A stretch of 29,182 nucleotides of DNA from JAJYIV01 sp964499955 (GCA_964499955.1 CAZCMI010000012.1:1-29182); one strand, 5' to 3'; counted from the stretch's first letter, positions 22,716 to 29,182 are shown. The notes: a model not told the origin generated them from the sequence alone. Numbers and translations: made by a program.

Positions 22716-23993
22716 ATGGACCTCTTCGACTACAAACAGCAGAAGGACGCGGCGGCCACGGCGCCCCTGGCGGAGCGCATGCGGGCGCGCGGCTTGGACG
22801 AATACGTGGGCCAGCGGCACCTGGTGGCGCCCGGGGCCATGCTTCGGCGCGCGCTGGAGGCCGACCAGGTCCCGTCCATGATCCTGTGGGGGCCGCCCGG
22901 CAGCGGCAAAACCACGCTTGCCCGGCTGGTGGCGCAAACTACCAAGGCGCGGTTCGTGCCGTTCTCCGCCGTAGCGGGCGGGGTGAAGGAGGTCCGCGAA
23001 ATCATCCAGGCGGCCGCCGAGCGCCGCAAGCTGCACGGCCAGCGCACGATTTTGTTCGTGGACGAAATCCACCGCTTCAACAAGGCCCAGCAGGACGCCT
23101 TTCTGCCGTCGATTGAAAACGGCGTCGTCATCCTGATCGGCGCGACCACGGAAAACCCGTCCTTCGAATTGAACTCGGCTTTGCTCTCCCGCTGCCGCGT
23201 GTTCGTGTTGAACGCCTTGGACGCCGCGGACATCGCCACGGTACTGCGCCGGGCGCTGGAAGACCCGCAGCGCGGCTTGGGCGGGATGCGCGTGCGCATG
23301 GACGACGCCGCCGTGCAATTCCTGGCCGACATGAGCAACGGCGACGCCCGTGCGGCGCTGAATGCGTTGGAACTGGCCGTGTCGTCCACCGCGCCTGCGG
23401 ACGGTGAGGAAGAAGCGGGTGAAATCGTCGTCGATACGGACGCCGTCAAAGAAGCTCTGCAGCGAACGCATTTGTTGTACGACCGCGCGGGCGAGGAGCA
23501 CTACAACATCATCTCGGCGCTCCATAAGTCCATGCGCGGCGGCGATGCCAACGCGGCCCTGTACTGGCTCGGCCGCATGTTGGAAGCGGGCGAGGACCCG
23601 CTGTACGTGGCGCGGCGTCTGGTGCGTTTCGCCTCGGAGGATATCGGGTTGGCGGACCCGAACGCCTTGGTACAGGCCATGGCGGCCCATCAGGCGGCGC
23701 ACGCCATCGGCATGCCGGAATGCAACGTGATCCTGGCGCAGTGCGCGGCGTACCTGGCCCGCGCCCCCAAGAGCAACGCCCTCTACCTGGCCTACGGCGC
23801 CATCCAACAGGACATCCGCGAGCTGCCGGCCGAACCGGTACCGCTGCATTTGCGCAACGCCCCCACGAAACTCATGCAGGAACTGGGCTACGGCAAGGGC
23901 TACAAATACACGCCAAAGTTCAAAACGAAAGAAGCAGCCGCCCAGGACTATCTGCCCGAGCGACTGCGGAAAAAACGTTGGTTGGACCTTTAG
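22716..23993 (+). CDS. rarA: Replication-associated recombination protein A
   Basis: 425-residue AAA+ ATPase of the RarA/MgsA/WRNIP1 family that acts at stalled replication forks and interacts with SSB. Walker A GPPGSGKT (59-66), Walker B FVDEIHRFNK (114-123), sensor 1 GATTENPSFELNSALLSRCRVF, then the family C-terminal tetramerisation domain (HYNIISALHKSMRGGDANAALYWLGRM and EDIGLADPNAL in outline). The start at 22716 is the only one consistent with the promoter. Its TAG overlaps the TAA of the convergent coiled-coil gene by three bases, with no terminator visible. Confidence 0.96.
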   Translation: MDLFDYKQQKDAAATAPLAERMRARGLDEYVGQRHLVAPGAMLRRALEADQVPSMILWGPPGSGKTTLARLVAQTTKARFVPFSAVAGGVKEVREIIQAAAERRKLHGQRTILFVDEIHRFNKAQQDAFLPSIENGVVILIGATTENPSFELNSALLSRCRVFVLNALDAADIATVLRRALEDPQRGLGGMRVRMDDAAVQFLADMSNGDARAALNALELAVSSTAPADGEEEAGEIVVDTDAVKEALQRTHLLYDRAGEEHYNIISALHKSMRGGDANAALYWLGRMLEAGEDPLYVARRLVRFASEDIGLADPNALVQAMAAHQAAHAIGMPECNVILAQCAAYLARAPKSNALYLAYGAIQQDIRELPAEPVPLHLRNAPTKLMQELGYGKGYKYTPKFKTKEAAAQDYLPERLRKKRWLDL

Positions 23994-24649
23994 GGTTGGC
24001 GTGCCTTCGCGCGCAGGTTCGCCAGCTGCCGTTCGGACGTGGCCAGCGTACGCTTCGCCTGTTGGAACCGGTTGAATTCGGCGGAAGCGACGAATGCTTT
24101 CAGGTCGGTACGCACGGCGGCCACGCGGCGGCGGCGCAGGAGTTCCGCCGGGTTCATCGTAAAGCCCGACGGTTCTTGCTCCAACCGTTGCAGAACGACT
24201 TCCGCCTGTTCCGGCGACGGTGGAGCGATGCGCCCTCCCTCCTCCGTGGGGAAAATCCGGTCCTGCACCTCGACGGGCAATGCCTGCAGCGCGTGGAACA
24301 ATGCCGCCCAATCGTCTTCCATTTCCTGCTTCGCCCGCAGCAGTTCATGCTGCACCTGTTTCTGTTCCGTCACCAATTCTCCTTCCGTCATCTCGAACAC
24401 CACGGCCTGGCCGCGTTCCACGGCGGCTTGCCGCTCGGCCACCCGGCGCTCGTCCAAGGCCCGGCGGCGTTCCGCGTCGGCGACCTTCTTGGCCGCCTGT
24501 TGCTGCTGCTCCCTCCGGCGTTCTTCGGGCGAATAGGCACCCATCTCCGGCGCAACTTGCACCTTGGCGTCCTTTTGCGCGGAGCCGATGACTTCCGTCG
24601 GCGGTTCTTCAACGGACGGTTTGCGGCGGCCTCCCGGTGGCGTGTTCAT
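23990..24649 (-). CDS. Coiled-coil protein of unknown function
   Basis: 219 residues from ATG 24649 (MNTPPGGRRK). The sequence is strongly helical and charged: a Pro/Glu-rich N-terminus, a Gln/Arg/Ala-rich coiled coil around residues 45-75 (ERRREQQQQAAKKVADAERR), a second helical stretch with EQKQVQHELLRAKQEMEDDW, and a basic C-terminus. No signal peptide or TM helix and no recognisable domain. It has its own promoter (24671-24699) and is convergent with rarA, sharing stop-codon bases. No homologous family can be named from sequence alone. Confidence 0.8.
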   Translation of the reverse strand: MNTPPGGRRKPSVEEPPTEVIGSAQKDAKVQVAPEMGAYSPEERRREQQQQAAKKVADAERRRALDERRVAERQAAVERGQAVVFEMTEGELVTEQKQVQHELLRAKQEMEDDWAALFHALQALPVEVQDRIFPTEEGGRIAPPSPEQAEVVLQRLEQEPSGFTMNPAELLRRRRVAAVRTDLKAFVASAEFNRFQQAKRTLATSERQLANLRAKARQP

Positions 24650-24670
24650 ACGAATGCACAATATGCCGCC

Positions 24671-24699
24671 AGTATACGCCCCGCCCGCAAGCGGGTAAA
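24671..24699 (-). promoter_or_regulatory. Promoter of the coiled-coil gene
   Basis: Minus strand TTTACC (24694-24699), 17 nt, TATACT (24671-24676). The -10 ends 21 nt before the ATG at 24649. Confidence 0.65.
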
Positions 24700-24724
24700 C
24701 TTCCCATATACCTATTCCCTCCCT

Positions 24725-26347
24725 ATGAAACGTCTTCCCGCCATCGCCCTTGGGGGCGTCGTCGTCCTTGGCCTCACCGCCATTTTGTTCGCCTTGCCGC
24801 GCTTGAAGGGCACCGGCCCCGCCCTTCTGCCTCCGCCGGCCCTGCCGGGTGAACCCACACGCCCGTCCGACCTGCCCGCCGGCGAACCGGCCGGCAACCA
24901 AACGGGCCTACCGCTGTCCCTGCCCGAGGGGCTGTCCGCGTTCATTTTCGCCCAAAACGTCCCGGGCGCGCGCGTGCTGGCCACCGGGCCGGAAGGCGAC
25001 CTGTACGTCAGCCAAACCTCCCAAGGAACCATCCTCGCCATTCGTGAGGAAAACGGCGAGGAAGTTGAGCGCCGTACCGTGGTGTCGGGTTTGCGCCGGC
25101 CGCACGGCTTGGTCTTCGACTGGCGGGAGCCGCACATGCTGTACGTCGCGGAAGAACACCGGATCGTCCGCCTGGACACGTCGGATCCCGACGCCGTGCC
25201 GCAGCACGTTATCGATCTGCCCAGCGGCAGCGGCCACTTCACCCGCACGATTCGCTTCGGCCCGGACGAACGGCTGTACGTTTCCGTCGGCTCCAGCTGC
25301 AACGTCTGCCACGAGCAGGACGAACGCCGGGCGGGCCTGTGGTCGCTCAACGCCGACGGATCGGACTTCCGCCAGGTGGCGCGCGGCCTGCGCAACAGCG
25401 TGTTCTTCGACTGGGAACCGCTGTACGGCGAACTGTGGGCCACGGACATGGGCCGGGACCATTTGGGCGACGACCTCCCGCCGGACGAAATCAACGTGAT
25501 CGACTGGGAGGGCGAGGACGCGCAGAACTTCGGCTGGCCGATTTGCTACGGACAGAACGTCCACGACACGGCCTTCGACCGCAATACCTACGTCCGCAAC
25601 CCGTGCATGGAGCCGTTCGAGACGCCGTCGCATGTGGACCTGCCGGCGCACAGCTCGCCGCTGGGCATCGCCTTCATGCCGGAGGAGGGCTGGCCGGAGG
25701 ATTGGTGGTACGACGCCGTGGTGGCCTACCACGGTTCGTGGAACCGCAGCGAACCCACCGGCTACAAACTCGTGCGGGTGGTGCGCGACCATACGGGTGC
25801 CGTGCAAGGCGTGGAGGATTTGGTAACGGGATGGCTGCAAGGATCCCGCGCGCACGGGCGGCCGGTGGACGTGTTGGTCCGCCCCGGCGGCACCATGTAC
25901 GTGTCCGACGACCACGCGGGCGTGATCTATCGTTTCGTGTGGGAAGGGGCGCGGCCCGGCGATGGAACCGAGACCTTCCCGCCGGAAGAACCAACCGTAC
26001 CCGCACAAACGCCGCCGTTTTCCAGTAATCAGGTGCGCCTGGATGCGTTCGGCATAGGCGACGTGCTGACCTCGCCCGCCACGCTACGCGGGCAGGCGCG
26101 CGGCACGATGTTCTTCGAGGCAAACTTCCCGGTCTACATCCTGGACGCCGACGGGACGGAACTGGGCGTCGGCATCGCCCAAGCGGACGGCGAATGGATG
26201 ACGTCGGAGTTCGTGCCGTTTTCCGTTCCTCTGACGTTCACCCGGCCAACGGGCGAATACGGCCTGCTGCGCTTCGTCCGCGACAACCCGTCCGGCCTGC
26301 CGGAATTCGACCTGACCGTGGACGTGCCGGTGCGATTCGGCGAGTAG
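24725..26347 (+). CDS. Exported PQQ-dependent sugar-dehydrogenase-like propeller fused to a Gmad2 domain
   Basis: 540 residues from MKRLPAIALGG. The N-terminal hydrophobic segment (about 5-25) is a signal anchor; no lipobox cysteine. Residues about 60-420 are the six-bladed propeller of the GDH/sorbosone dehydrogenase type: GLRRPHGLVFDW, GHFTRTIRFGPDERLYVSVGSSCNVC, NSVFFDWEP, SSPLGIAFMP and AYHGSWNRSEPTGYKLVRV are typical blade motifs. The last 100 or so residues (VRLDAFGIGDVLTSPATLRGQARG..FFEANFPVYILDADG..GEWMTSEFVPF..DNPSG) are a Gmad2 Ig-like domain, usually in spore-germination and cell-surface proteins. Likely acts on sugars or aldehydes outside the membrane. TATTCC lies 6 nt before the ATG, a possible leaderless -10. 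Confidence 0.88.
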   Translation: MKRLPAIALGGVVVLGLTAILFALPRLKGTGPALLPPPALPGEPTRPSDLPAGEPAGNQTGLPLSLPEGLSAFIFAQNVPGARVLATGPEGDLYVSQTSQGTILAIREENGEEVERRTVVSGLRRPHGLVFDWREPHMLYVAEEHRIVRLDTSDPDAVPQHVIDLPSGSGHFTRTIRFGPDERLYVSVGSSCNVCHEQDERRAGLWSLNADGSDFRQVARGLRNSVFFDWEPLYGELWATDMGRDHLGDDLPPDEINVIDWEGEDAQNFGWPICYGQNVHDTAFDRNTYVRNPCMEPFETPSHVDLPAHSSPLGIAFMPEEGWPEDWWYDAVVAYHGSWNRSEPTGYKLVRVVRDHTGAVQGVEDLVTGWLQGSRAHGRPVDVLVRPGGTMYVSDDHAGVIYRFVWEGARPGDGTETFPPEEPTVPAQTPPFSSNQVRLDAFGIGDVLTSPATLRGQARGTMFFEANFPVYILDADGTELGVGIAQADGEWMTSEFVPFSVPLTFTRPTGEYGLLRFVRDNPSGLPEFDLTVDVPVRFGE

Positions 26348-26354
26348 CGGAAGA

Positions 26355-26476
26355 CGCCCGCGTCCATATTCCCTCCAGGGCCGCTCGTTAACTCGCTTCT
26401 CGGCTGTCGCCTGACGGCTCGGCCTCGTACGCTCAAACATAAGCGTGCGGCCGTTCGGGAACATCGGACGCGGGCG
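26355..26476. repeat. 122-nt structured inverted repeat in the intergenic region
   Basis: Outer arms CGCCCGCGTCC (26355-26365) and GGACGCGGGCG (26466-26476) are an exact 11-bp inverted pair. They continue, after one unpaired C (26465), with ATATTCCC (26366-26373) opposite GGGAACAT (26457-26464, one G-T pair), giving 19 bp in all. Inside, GGCCGC (26379-26384) can pair with GCGGCC (26447-26452) or CGTACGCT (26426-26433) with AGCGTGCG (26442-26449). There is no T-tract on either side. It fills nearly the whole 152-nt gap. Could be an RNA, a mobile element relic or a DNA cruciform; no homology known to me. Confidence 0.6.
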
Positions 26477-26484
26477 CAGGCGCT

Positions 26485-26490
26485 TATCAT
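26485..26490 (+). promoter_or_regulatory. -10 box of the MGMT-family gene
   Basis: TATCAT, ending 9 nt before the ATG at 26500, directly after the structured inverted repeat. No good -35; the -35 region lies in the repeat arm. Confidence 0.45.
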
Positions 26491-26499
26491 ATTCAACGT

Positions 26500-26760
26500 A
26501 TGGTCTCAACGTTTACCCAACGCGTCCTCGCCGTCGTCAAACGGATCCCCAAAGGCAAGACGATGACCTACGGCCAGGTGGCCGCGGCGGCGGGTTCCCC
26601 GGGCGCGGCACGAGCGGTCGGTAGCGTCATGGCTTCCAACCAAGATACGGACGTTCCCTGCCACCGCGTGGTGCGCGCCGATGGGACGCCGGGCGGGTAC
26701 AACGGCTTGCGCGGGCCGTCGAAGGAAGCCCTTCTCGCGGAAGAAAAACGTCGGGCCTAG
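26500..26760 (+). CDS. Minimal MGMT-family DNA alkyltransferase (Cys retained)
   Basis: 86 residues comprising only the DNA-binding/active-site domain of O6-alkylguanine-DNA alkyltransferase. The acceptor cysteine C54 in PCHRVV is retained, as are the Tyr of TMTYGQVA (Y24), the arginine finger (R39 in ARAVG) and the hinge Asn (N47). Alkyltransferase-like (ATL) proteins of similar size usually have Trp in place of this Cys, so this protein keeps the chemistry of Ogt/MGMT without the N-terminal domain. Could be a functional minimal methyltransferase or a damage sensor. The TAG stop is in the loop of its terminator. Confidence 0.93.
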   Translation: MVSTFTQRVLAVVKRIPKGKTMTYGQVAAAAGSPGAARAVGSVMASNQDTDVPCHRVVRADGTPGGYNGLRGPSKEALLAEEKRRA

Positions 26761-26771
26761 CCCGGCGTTTT
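26745..26771 (+). terminator. Terminator overlapping the MGMT-family stop codon
   Basis: 11-bp stem AAAACGTCGGG/CCCGGCGTTTT (one T-G pair) with loop CCTAG, which contains the TAG stop (26758-26760). The next promoter element begins 6 nt later. Confidence 0.75.
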
Positions 26772-26776
26772 GGTTG

Positions 26777-26785
26777 TGGTATATT
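26777..26785 (+). promoter_or_regulatory. Extended -10 promoter of the candidate RNA gene
   Basis: TGG-TATATT (TATATT 26780-26785), predicted start about 26792, exactly where the closing stem of the candidate RNA begins. No clear -35. Confidence 0.5.
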
Positions 26786-26791
26786 GGACGT

Positions 26792-26999
26792 GCCCTGCCC
26801 CGCGTTTGCATCTTGGCCAAACACGGCAATCAGGCTTGGAACTTCCGTCTTCCTTGCGAAGGCGGAACGAGAGCCTCGCGGCGAAGCCGCGCGCAGGTCG
26901 CCGGTCCGGGTCCGCCTGGTCCGCCGCCCGCGCTCGGCGCCCACTCGTGGGAACGCCCGACTGATGATTGCCTCGATGCATACGCCGGGCCGGGTTTTT
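26792..26999 (+). ncRNA. Candidate structured RNA of about 208 nt, 6S-like outline
   Basis: No credible protein gene lies in 26761-27061. The predicted transcript begins at the 5' arm of an irregular closing stem: 26792-26812 pairs with 26975-26995 with three single mismatches, and the 3' arm is followed by TTTTT. Inside it GGCAATCA (26825-26832) and TGATTGCC (26965-26972) form 8 perfect pairs. Further in are a 10-bp hairpin (26843-26867), CGCGGC-GAA-GCCGCG (26877-26891) and a CCCA/TGGG-based hairpin closed by GGCG/CGCC (26936-26957). Size, paired ends and long rod shape recall 6S RNA, but none of the tmRNA, RNase P or SRP signatures is present. Identity is open. Confidence 0.5.
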
Positions 27000-27006
27000 G
27001 GTTTGC

Positions 27007-27037
27007 AAAAAACCGGGGCACATGGCCCCGGTTTTTT
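27007..27037. terminator. Bidirectional terminator between the candidate RNA and the membrane-protein gene
   Basis: Perfect 13-bp stem AAAAAACCGGGGC/GCCCCGGTTTTTT with a 5-nt loop; T6 in both directions. On the minus side it lies about 25 nt after the stop at 27062, behind a second short hairpin TCGCGC/GCGCGA (27040-27055). Confidence 0.93.
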
Positions 27038-27061
27038 CGTCGCGCACTTGCGCGAACGGCG

Positions 27062-27907
27062 TTAGACGAAGTTGAACGACGTCAGCAGGAGACGCAAGGC
27101 GACAACGGTTCCGCCCGCAACCACCAGCCAACCGATGGCGGCGGGCACGGCGTACTTCCACCGGCGGCCCTCCGCCTTGGTGGGCGGCAGATGCGCGGCC
27201 GCGGCGGCGTGACGGTACATCACGGCGCCCAGGGCGGTTATGGCCGGCGAAGCCACGAACGCGGCGTACAGGGCGGAAATCCCCAAGGTAACGCCGCTCA
27301 CGATCGTCAGTTCCTCCGCGTCCTGCGGCAGGAACATCAGCGGTGCCTGGATCACGACGAAGAACAGCAGCAAACGGCCGAACGCGCCCCACCAGCGGCC
27401 CTTCAACACGTCCCGGGCGCGCAGCAAGGCAGCGAAGCCCTTGGCGCCGTCGGCCTTGAACGCGTAGGGCGCGAGCACGACGATGGGAAACAGGAACACG
27501 CCGGGGAAAAAGCCGAGCAAGATGAACCCGCCCATGAGGAACGCGGACACGATGGCGACCCAGGCATACGAACGCCAGTCGCCGCGGGCGGCGCGCAACA
27601 GCGCCCCGACCTTCTGCTCCGTCAACGCGGCGCCGTACAGGGCGGACGCGCACAGCATGCTCCCCACGAACAGCACGGCCGCGGCCAGCAAGGCACCCAG
27701 CGACATCAGGAAAACGCCCACGACGCTCCCGTCCGCACCGGCGGACACCGCGGCGCCCGGCAGAACCCAGATGCCGGCTACCACCGCTGCCAACGCGGGA
27801 ACGACGAACGTCGAAAGAAGCGAGATGCTCGCCAAGGCGCCATACCGGCGCTTCACGAGTTCCCAGGTTTCGCGGGCGACCTGGCCGACGGGCGGAAACG
27901 GCTTCAT
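27062..27907 (-). CDS. Multi-pass membrane protein (YciC/GPDPase-membrane-domain-like)
   Basis: 281 residues with about six hydrophobic segments. The soluble N-terminal lead-in (VGQVARETWELVKRRYG) and the middle block AFKADGAKGFAALLRARDVLKGRWWGAFGRLLLFF are typical of the loosely defined YciC / glycerophosphodiester-phosphodiesterase membrane-domain family; no catalytic domain is present. Function unknown. It begins one T after the rpoD TAA (TAATATG), so it is translated with the sigma factor by coupling, an odd pairing. It ends 25 nt before the bidirectional terminator. Confidence 0.75.
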   Translation of the reverse strand: MKPFPPVGQVARETWELVKRRYGALASISLLSTFVVPALAAVVAGIWVLPGAAVSAGADGSVVGVFLMSLGALLAAAVLFVGSMLCASALYGAALTEQKVGALLRAARGDWRSYAWVAIVSAFLMGGFILLGFFPGVFLFPIVVLAPYAFKADGAKGFAALLRARDVLKGRWWGAFGRLLLFFVVIQAPLMFLPQDAEELTIVSGVTLGISALYAAFVASPAITALGAVMYRHAAAAAHLPPTKAEGRRWKYAVPAAIGWLVVAGGTVVALRLLLTSFNFV

Positions 27908-27908
27908 A

Positions 27909-29182
27909 TTAGTAGTCCTTCAGTTTGTTAATAATCGGGTTGGCCTTGATGCGTTCCAGGGCCTTGGCTTCGATCTGGCGGATGCGTTCGCGCGTGACGT
28001 CGAATTCCTTGCCGACTTCCTCCAGCGTGTGCGACACGCCGTCGGTGAGGCCGAAGCGCATCTCCAGGATTTTCTGCTCGCGCGGGGACAGGTCGGCCAT
28101 GGCGGCGTTCACGTAGTCGCGCAGCAGTTCGCGCGCGGCGGCGCGGTCCGGCGAGAGCGTCTTCACGTCCTCGATGAAGTCCTCCAGCTTGGAATCTTCG
28201 TCGTCGTCGCCCACGGAGGTTTCCAAGGAAACCGTGTCTTGCGAAATGCGCTGGATTTGGCGGACCTTGTCCACTTCCTCGCCCATTTCCGCGGCGATTT
28301 CCTCGGGCAGCGGTTCGCGGCCGAGGTCCTGGATGAGCTGGCGTTCGATTTGCGTGAACTTGTTGATGGTCTCGACCATGTGCACCGGGATGCGGATGGT
28401 GCGGCTTTGGTCGGCCAAGGCGCGCGTGATGGCCTGGCGGATCCACCAGGTGGCGTACGTGGAGAACTTGTAGCCCTTGCGGTATTCGAATTTCTTCACG
28501 GCGCGGAACAGGCCGATGTTGCCTTCTTGGATGAGGTCCAGGAGCGACATCTGCTTACCCACGAATTTCTTGGCGATGGACACGACCAAACGCAAGTTCG
28601 CCTCGATGAGGCGCATTTCGGCTTCCTTTTCGTCCCGTTCCTTGCGCTTGGCCAGGGCGACTTCTTCCTCCGCGTTCAACAACGGGATTTTGCCGATTTC
28701 CCGCAGGTACATCTGGATGGAGTCCTGGGTCAGTTCCGGGATTTCCAGCTTGCGGGCCGGTTCCTTCCGGTCCTTTTCGCGCGTGACGCGGATGCGGTCG
28801 AACACGCCGTCCTGTTCCTTGCGCTGGCCGAGAATGCCCTCTTTCATTTCGACGTAATGCACGCCGATTTTTTCCAGCCGGTCCAGGAAATCCTCGTAAA
28901 CGTCAAGATAATCCTCGACGTCCGGGAAGGAGAAGAGGATTTCGTTTTCGGTGATGAAGCCGCGCGACTGGGCCTTTTGCAACAGGCGGTCGACGGCGTC
29001 GGGCGTGGGCGGCGGCGTCTTCACGTACCGCGCGCGCGGCGCGGCGGGTTTGGACGCGGGCTTGGCGGCTTTGGCGGCCGGTTTCTTTCCGGCGGCCTGC
29101 TTCCCGGCGGAAGCGGGTTTCTTCACGGACTTCGGCGCGACGGCCTTGGCCGGTTTCTTCGCCGCTTTTTTGGCGGCGGGTT
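27909..29182 (-). CDS. rpoD: Primary sigma factor RpoD, N-terminus beyond the window
   Basis: At least 424 codons; the frame is open to the window edge, so the true start lies beyond 29182 (the GTG at 29124-29126 is internal). Order: a Lys/Ala/Pro-rich N-terminal tail; a region-1.1-like domain (AVDRLLQKAQSRGFITENEILFSF); region 1.2 (DSIQMYLREIGKIPLL); region 2 with LIQEGNIGLFRAVKKFEYRKGYKFSTYATWWIRQAI (promoter melting and -10 recognition); region 3 (PVHMVETINKFTQ); region 4 helix-turn-helix (TLEEVGKEFDVTRERIRQIEAKAL). This is the housekeeping factor expected to read the TTGACA/TATAAT-like promoters found here. The basic tail is unusual. Confidence 0.97.
   Translation of the reverse strand, partial: PAAKKAAKKPAKAVAPKSVKKPASAGKQAAGKKPAAKAAKPASKPAAPRARYVKTPPPTPDAVDRLLQKAQSRGFITENEILFSFPDVEDYLDVYEDFLDRLEKIGVHYVEMKEGILGQRKEQDGVFDRIRVTREKDRKEPARKLEIPELTQDSIQMYLREIGKIPLLNAEEEVALAKRKERDEKEAEMRLIEANLRLVVSIAKKFVGKQMSLLDLIQEGNIGLFRAVKKFEYRKGYKFSTYATWWIRQAITRALADQSRTIRIPVHMVETINKFTQIERQLIQDLGREPLPEEIAAEMGEEVDKVRQIQRISQDTVSLETSVGDDDEDSKLEDFIEDVKTLSPDRAAARELLRDYVNAAMADLSPREQKILEMRFGLTDGVSHTLEEVGKEFDVTRERIRQIEAKALERIKANPIINKLKDY

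Noticed and set aside
25290..25330. CNVCH in the PQQ-type protein as a cytochrome c haem site
   Set aside because: This segment (VGSSCNVC followed by an acidic or His residue) is a conserved propeller motif of the GDH/sorbosone dehydrogenase family. The His is a chance variation; no other haem ligand context is seen.
26784..27065. 93-codon open frame in the gap after the MGMT-type gene
   Set aside because: Crosses strong hairpins and the bidirectional terminator, has an Arg-rich composition typical of noncoding GC-rich DNA, and no family resemblance.
1..29182. tRNA, rRNA, CRISPR arrays, insertion sequences, phage or conjugative genes, toxin-antitoxin or defence islands
   Set aside because: Looked for on both strands; no cloverleaf, spaced direct repeats, transposase or integrase motifs were recognised. 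The SdpI-like protein has no toxin partner next to it.

Overview
The window is GC-rich (roughly two thirds G+C), densely packed bacterial chromosome using the standard code; TGA is a real stop at sdpI, atpC, atpF, atpH and others. The gene set suggests a member of the Patescibacteria (Candidate Phyla Radiation): a complete F-type ATP synthase operon, single-domain RRM protein, Nudix-less MutY, 86-residue MGMT, PQQ-dehydrogenase/Gmad2 fusion and SBBP propeller protein. This assignment is inference from gene content and style; no rRNA lies in the window. The use of TGA as stop argues against the lineages that read it as glycine.

Layout. 1-1600 (minus): 5' part of rlmN and an SdpI-like membrane protein. 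1632-8656 (minus): the ATP synthase operon, read as small AtpZ/AtpI-like protein, a, c, b, delta, alpha, gamma, beta, epsilon. It ends in a terminator that overlaps the atpC stop codon and has a perfect internal -10 before atpE. 8657-11079 (plus): an RRM protein and a DEAD-box helicase, each with its own promoter, structured leader and terminator, together looking like an RNA-remodelling pair. 11093-14941: SBBP/EF-hand surface protein, YgjP-like metalloprotease and an HI0933-type flavoprotein. 14942-19698 (minus): cation P-type ATPase and a coupled pair of GT4 glycosyltransferases. 19706-21363 (plus): mutY and a spermidine-synthase-like methyltransferase. 21364-24649: geranylgeranyl-reductase-type flavoprotein (minus), rarA (plus), coiled-coil protein (minus). 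24725-26771 (plus): PQQ-dehydrogenase-like/Gmad2 protein, a 122-nt structured inverted repeat, and a minimal MGMT. 26777-27037: no protein gene; a promoter, a candidate approx. 210-nt structured RNA whose ends pair, and a bidirectional terminator. 27062-29182 (minus): multi-pass membrane protein coupled to rpoD, which runs off the right edge.

Expression style is the most unusual theme. Of 27 assigned starts all are ATG, 24 have T at -1 (TATG), and only one has a convincing Shine-Dalgarno-like run. At least seven genes have a -10 hexamer ending only 6-10 nt before the ATG, which predicts leaderless mRNAs. Terminators overlap stop codons, divergent promoters share -35 boxes, and neighbouring genes join by ATGA or TAATATG. 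The rotor c subunit carries two carboxylates at the positions expected of Na+-type c-rings, suggesting sodium-linked ATP synthesis. All statements come from reading the sequence; no database search was possible.
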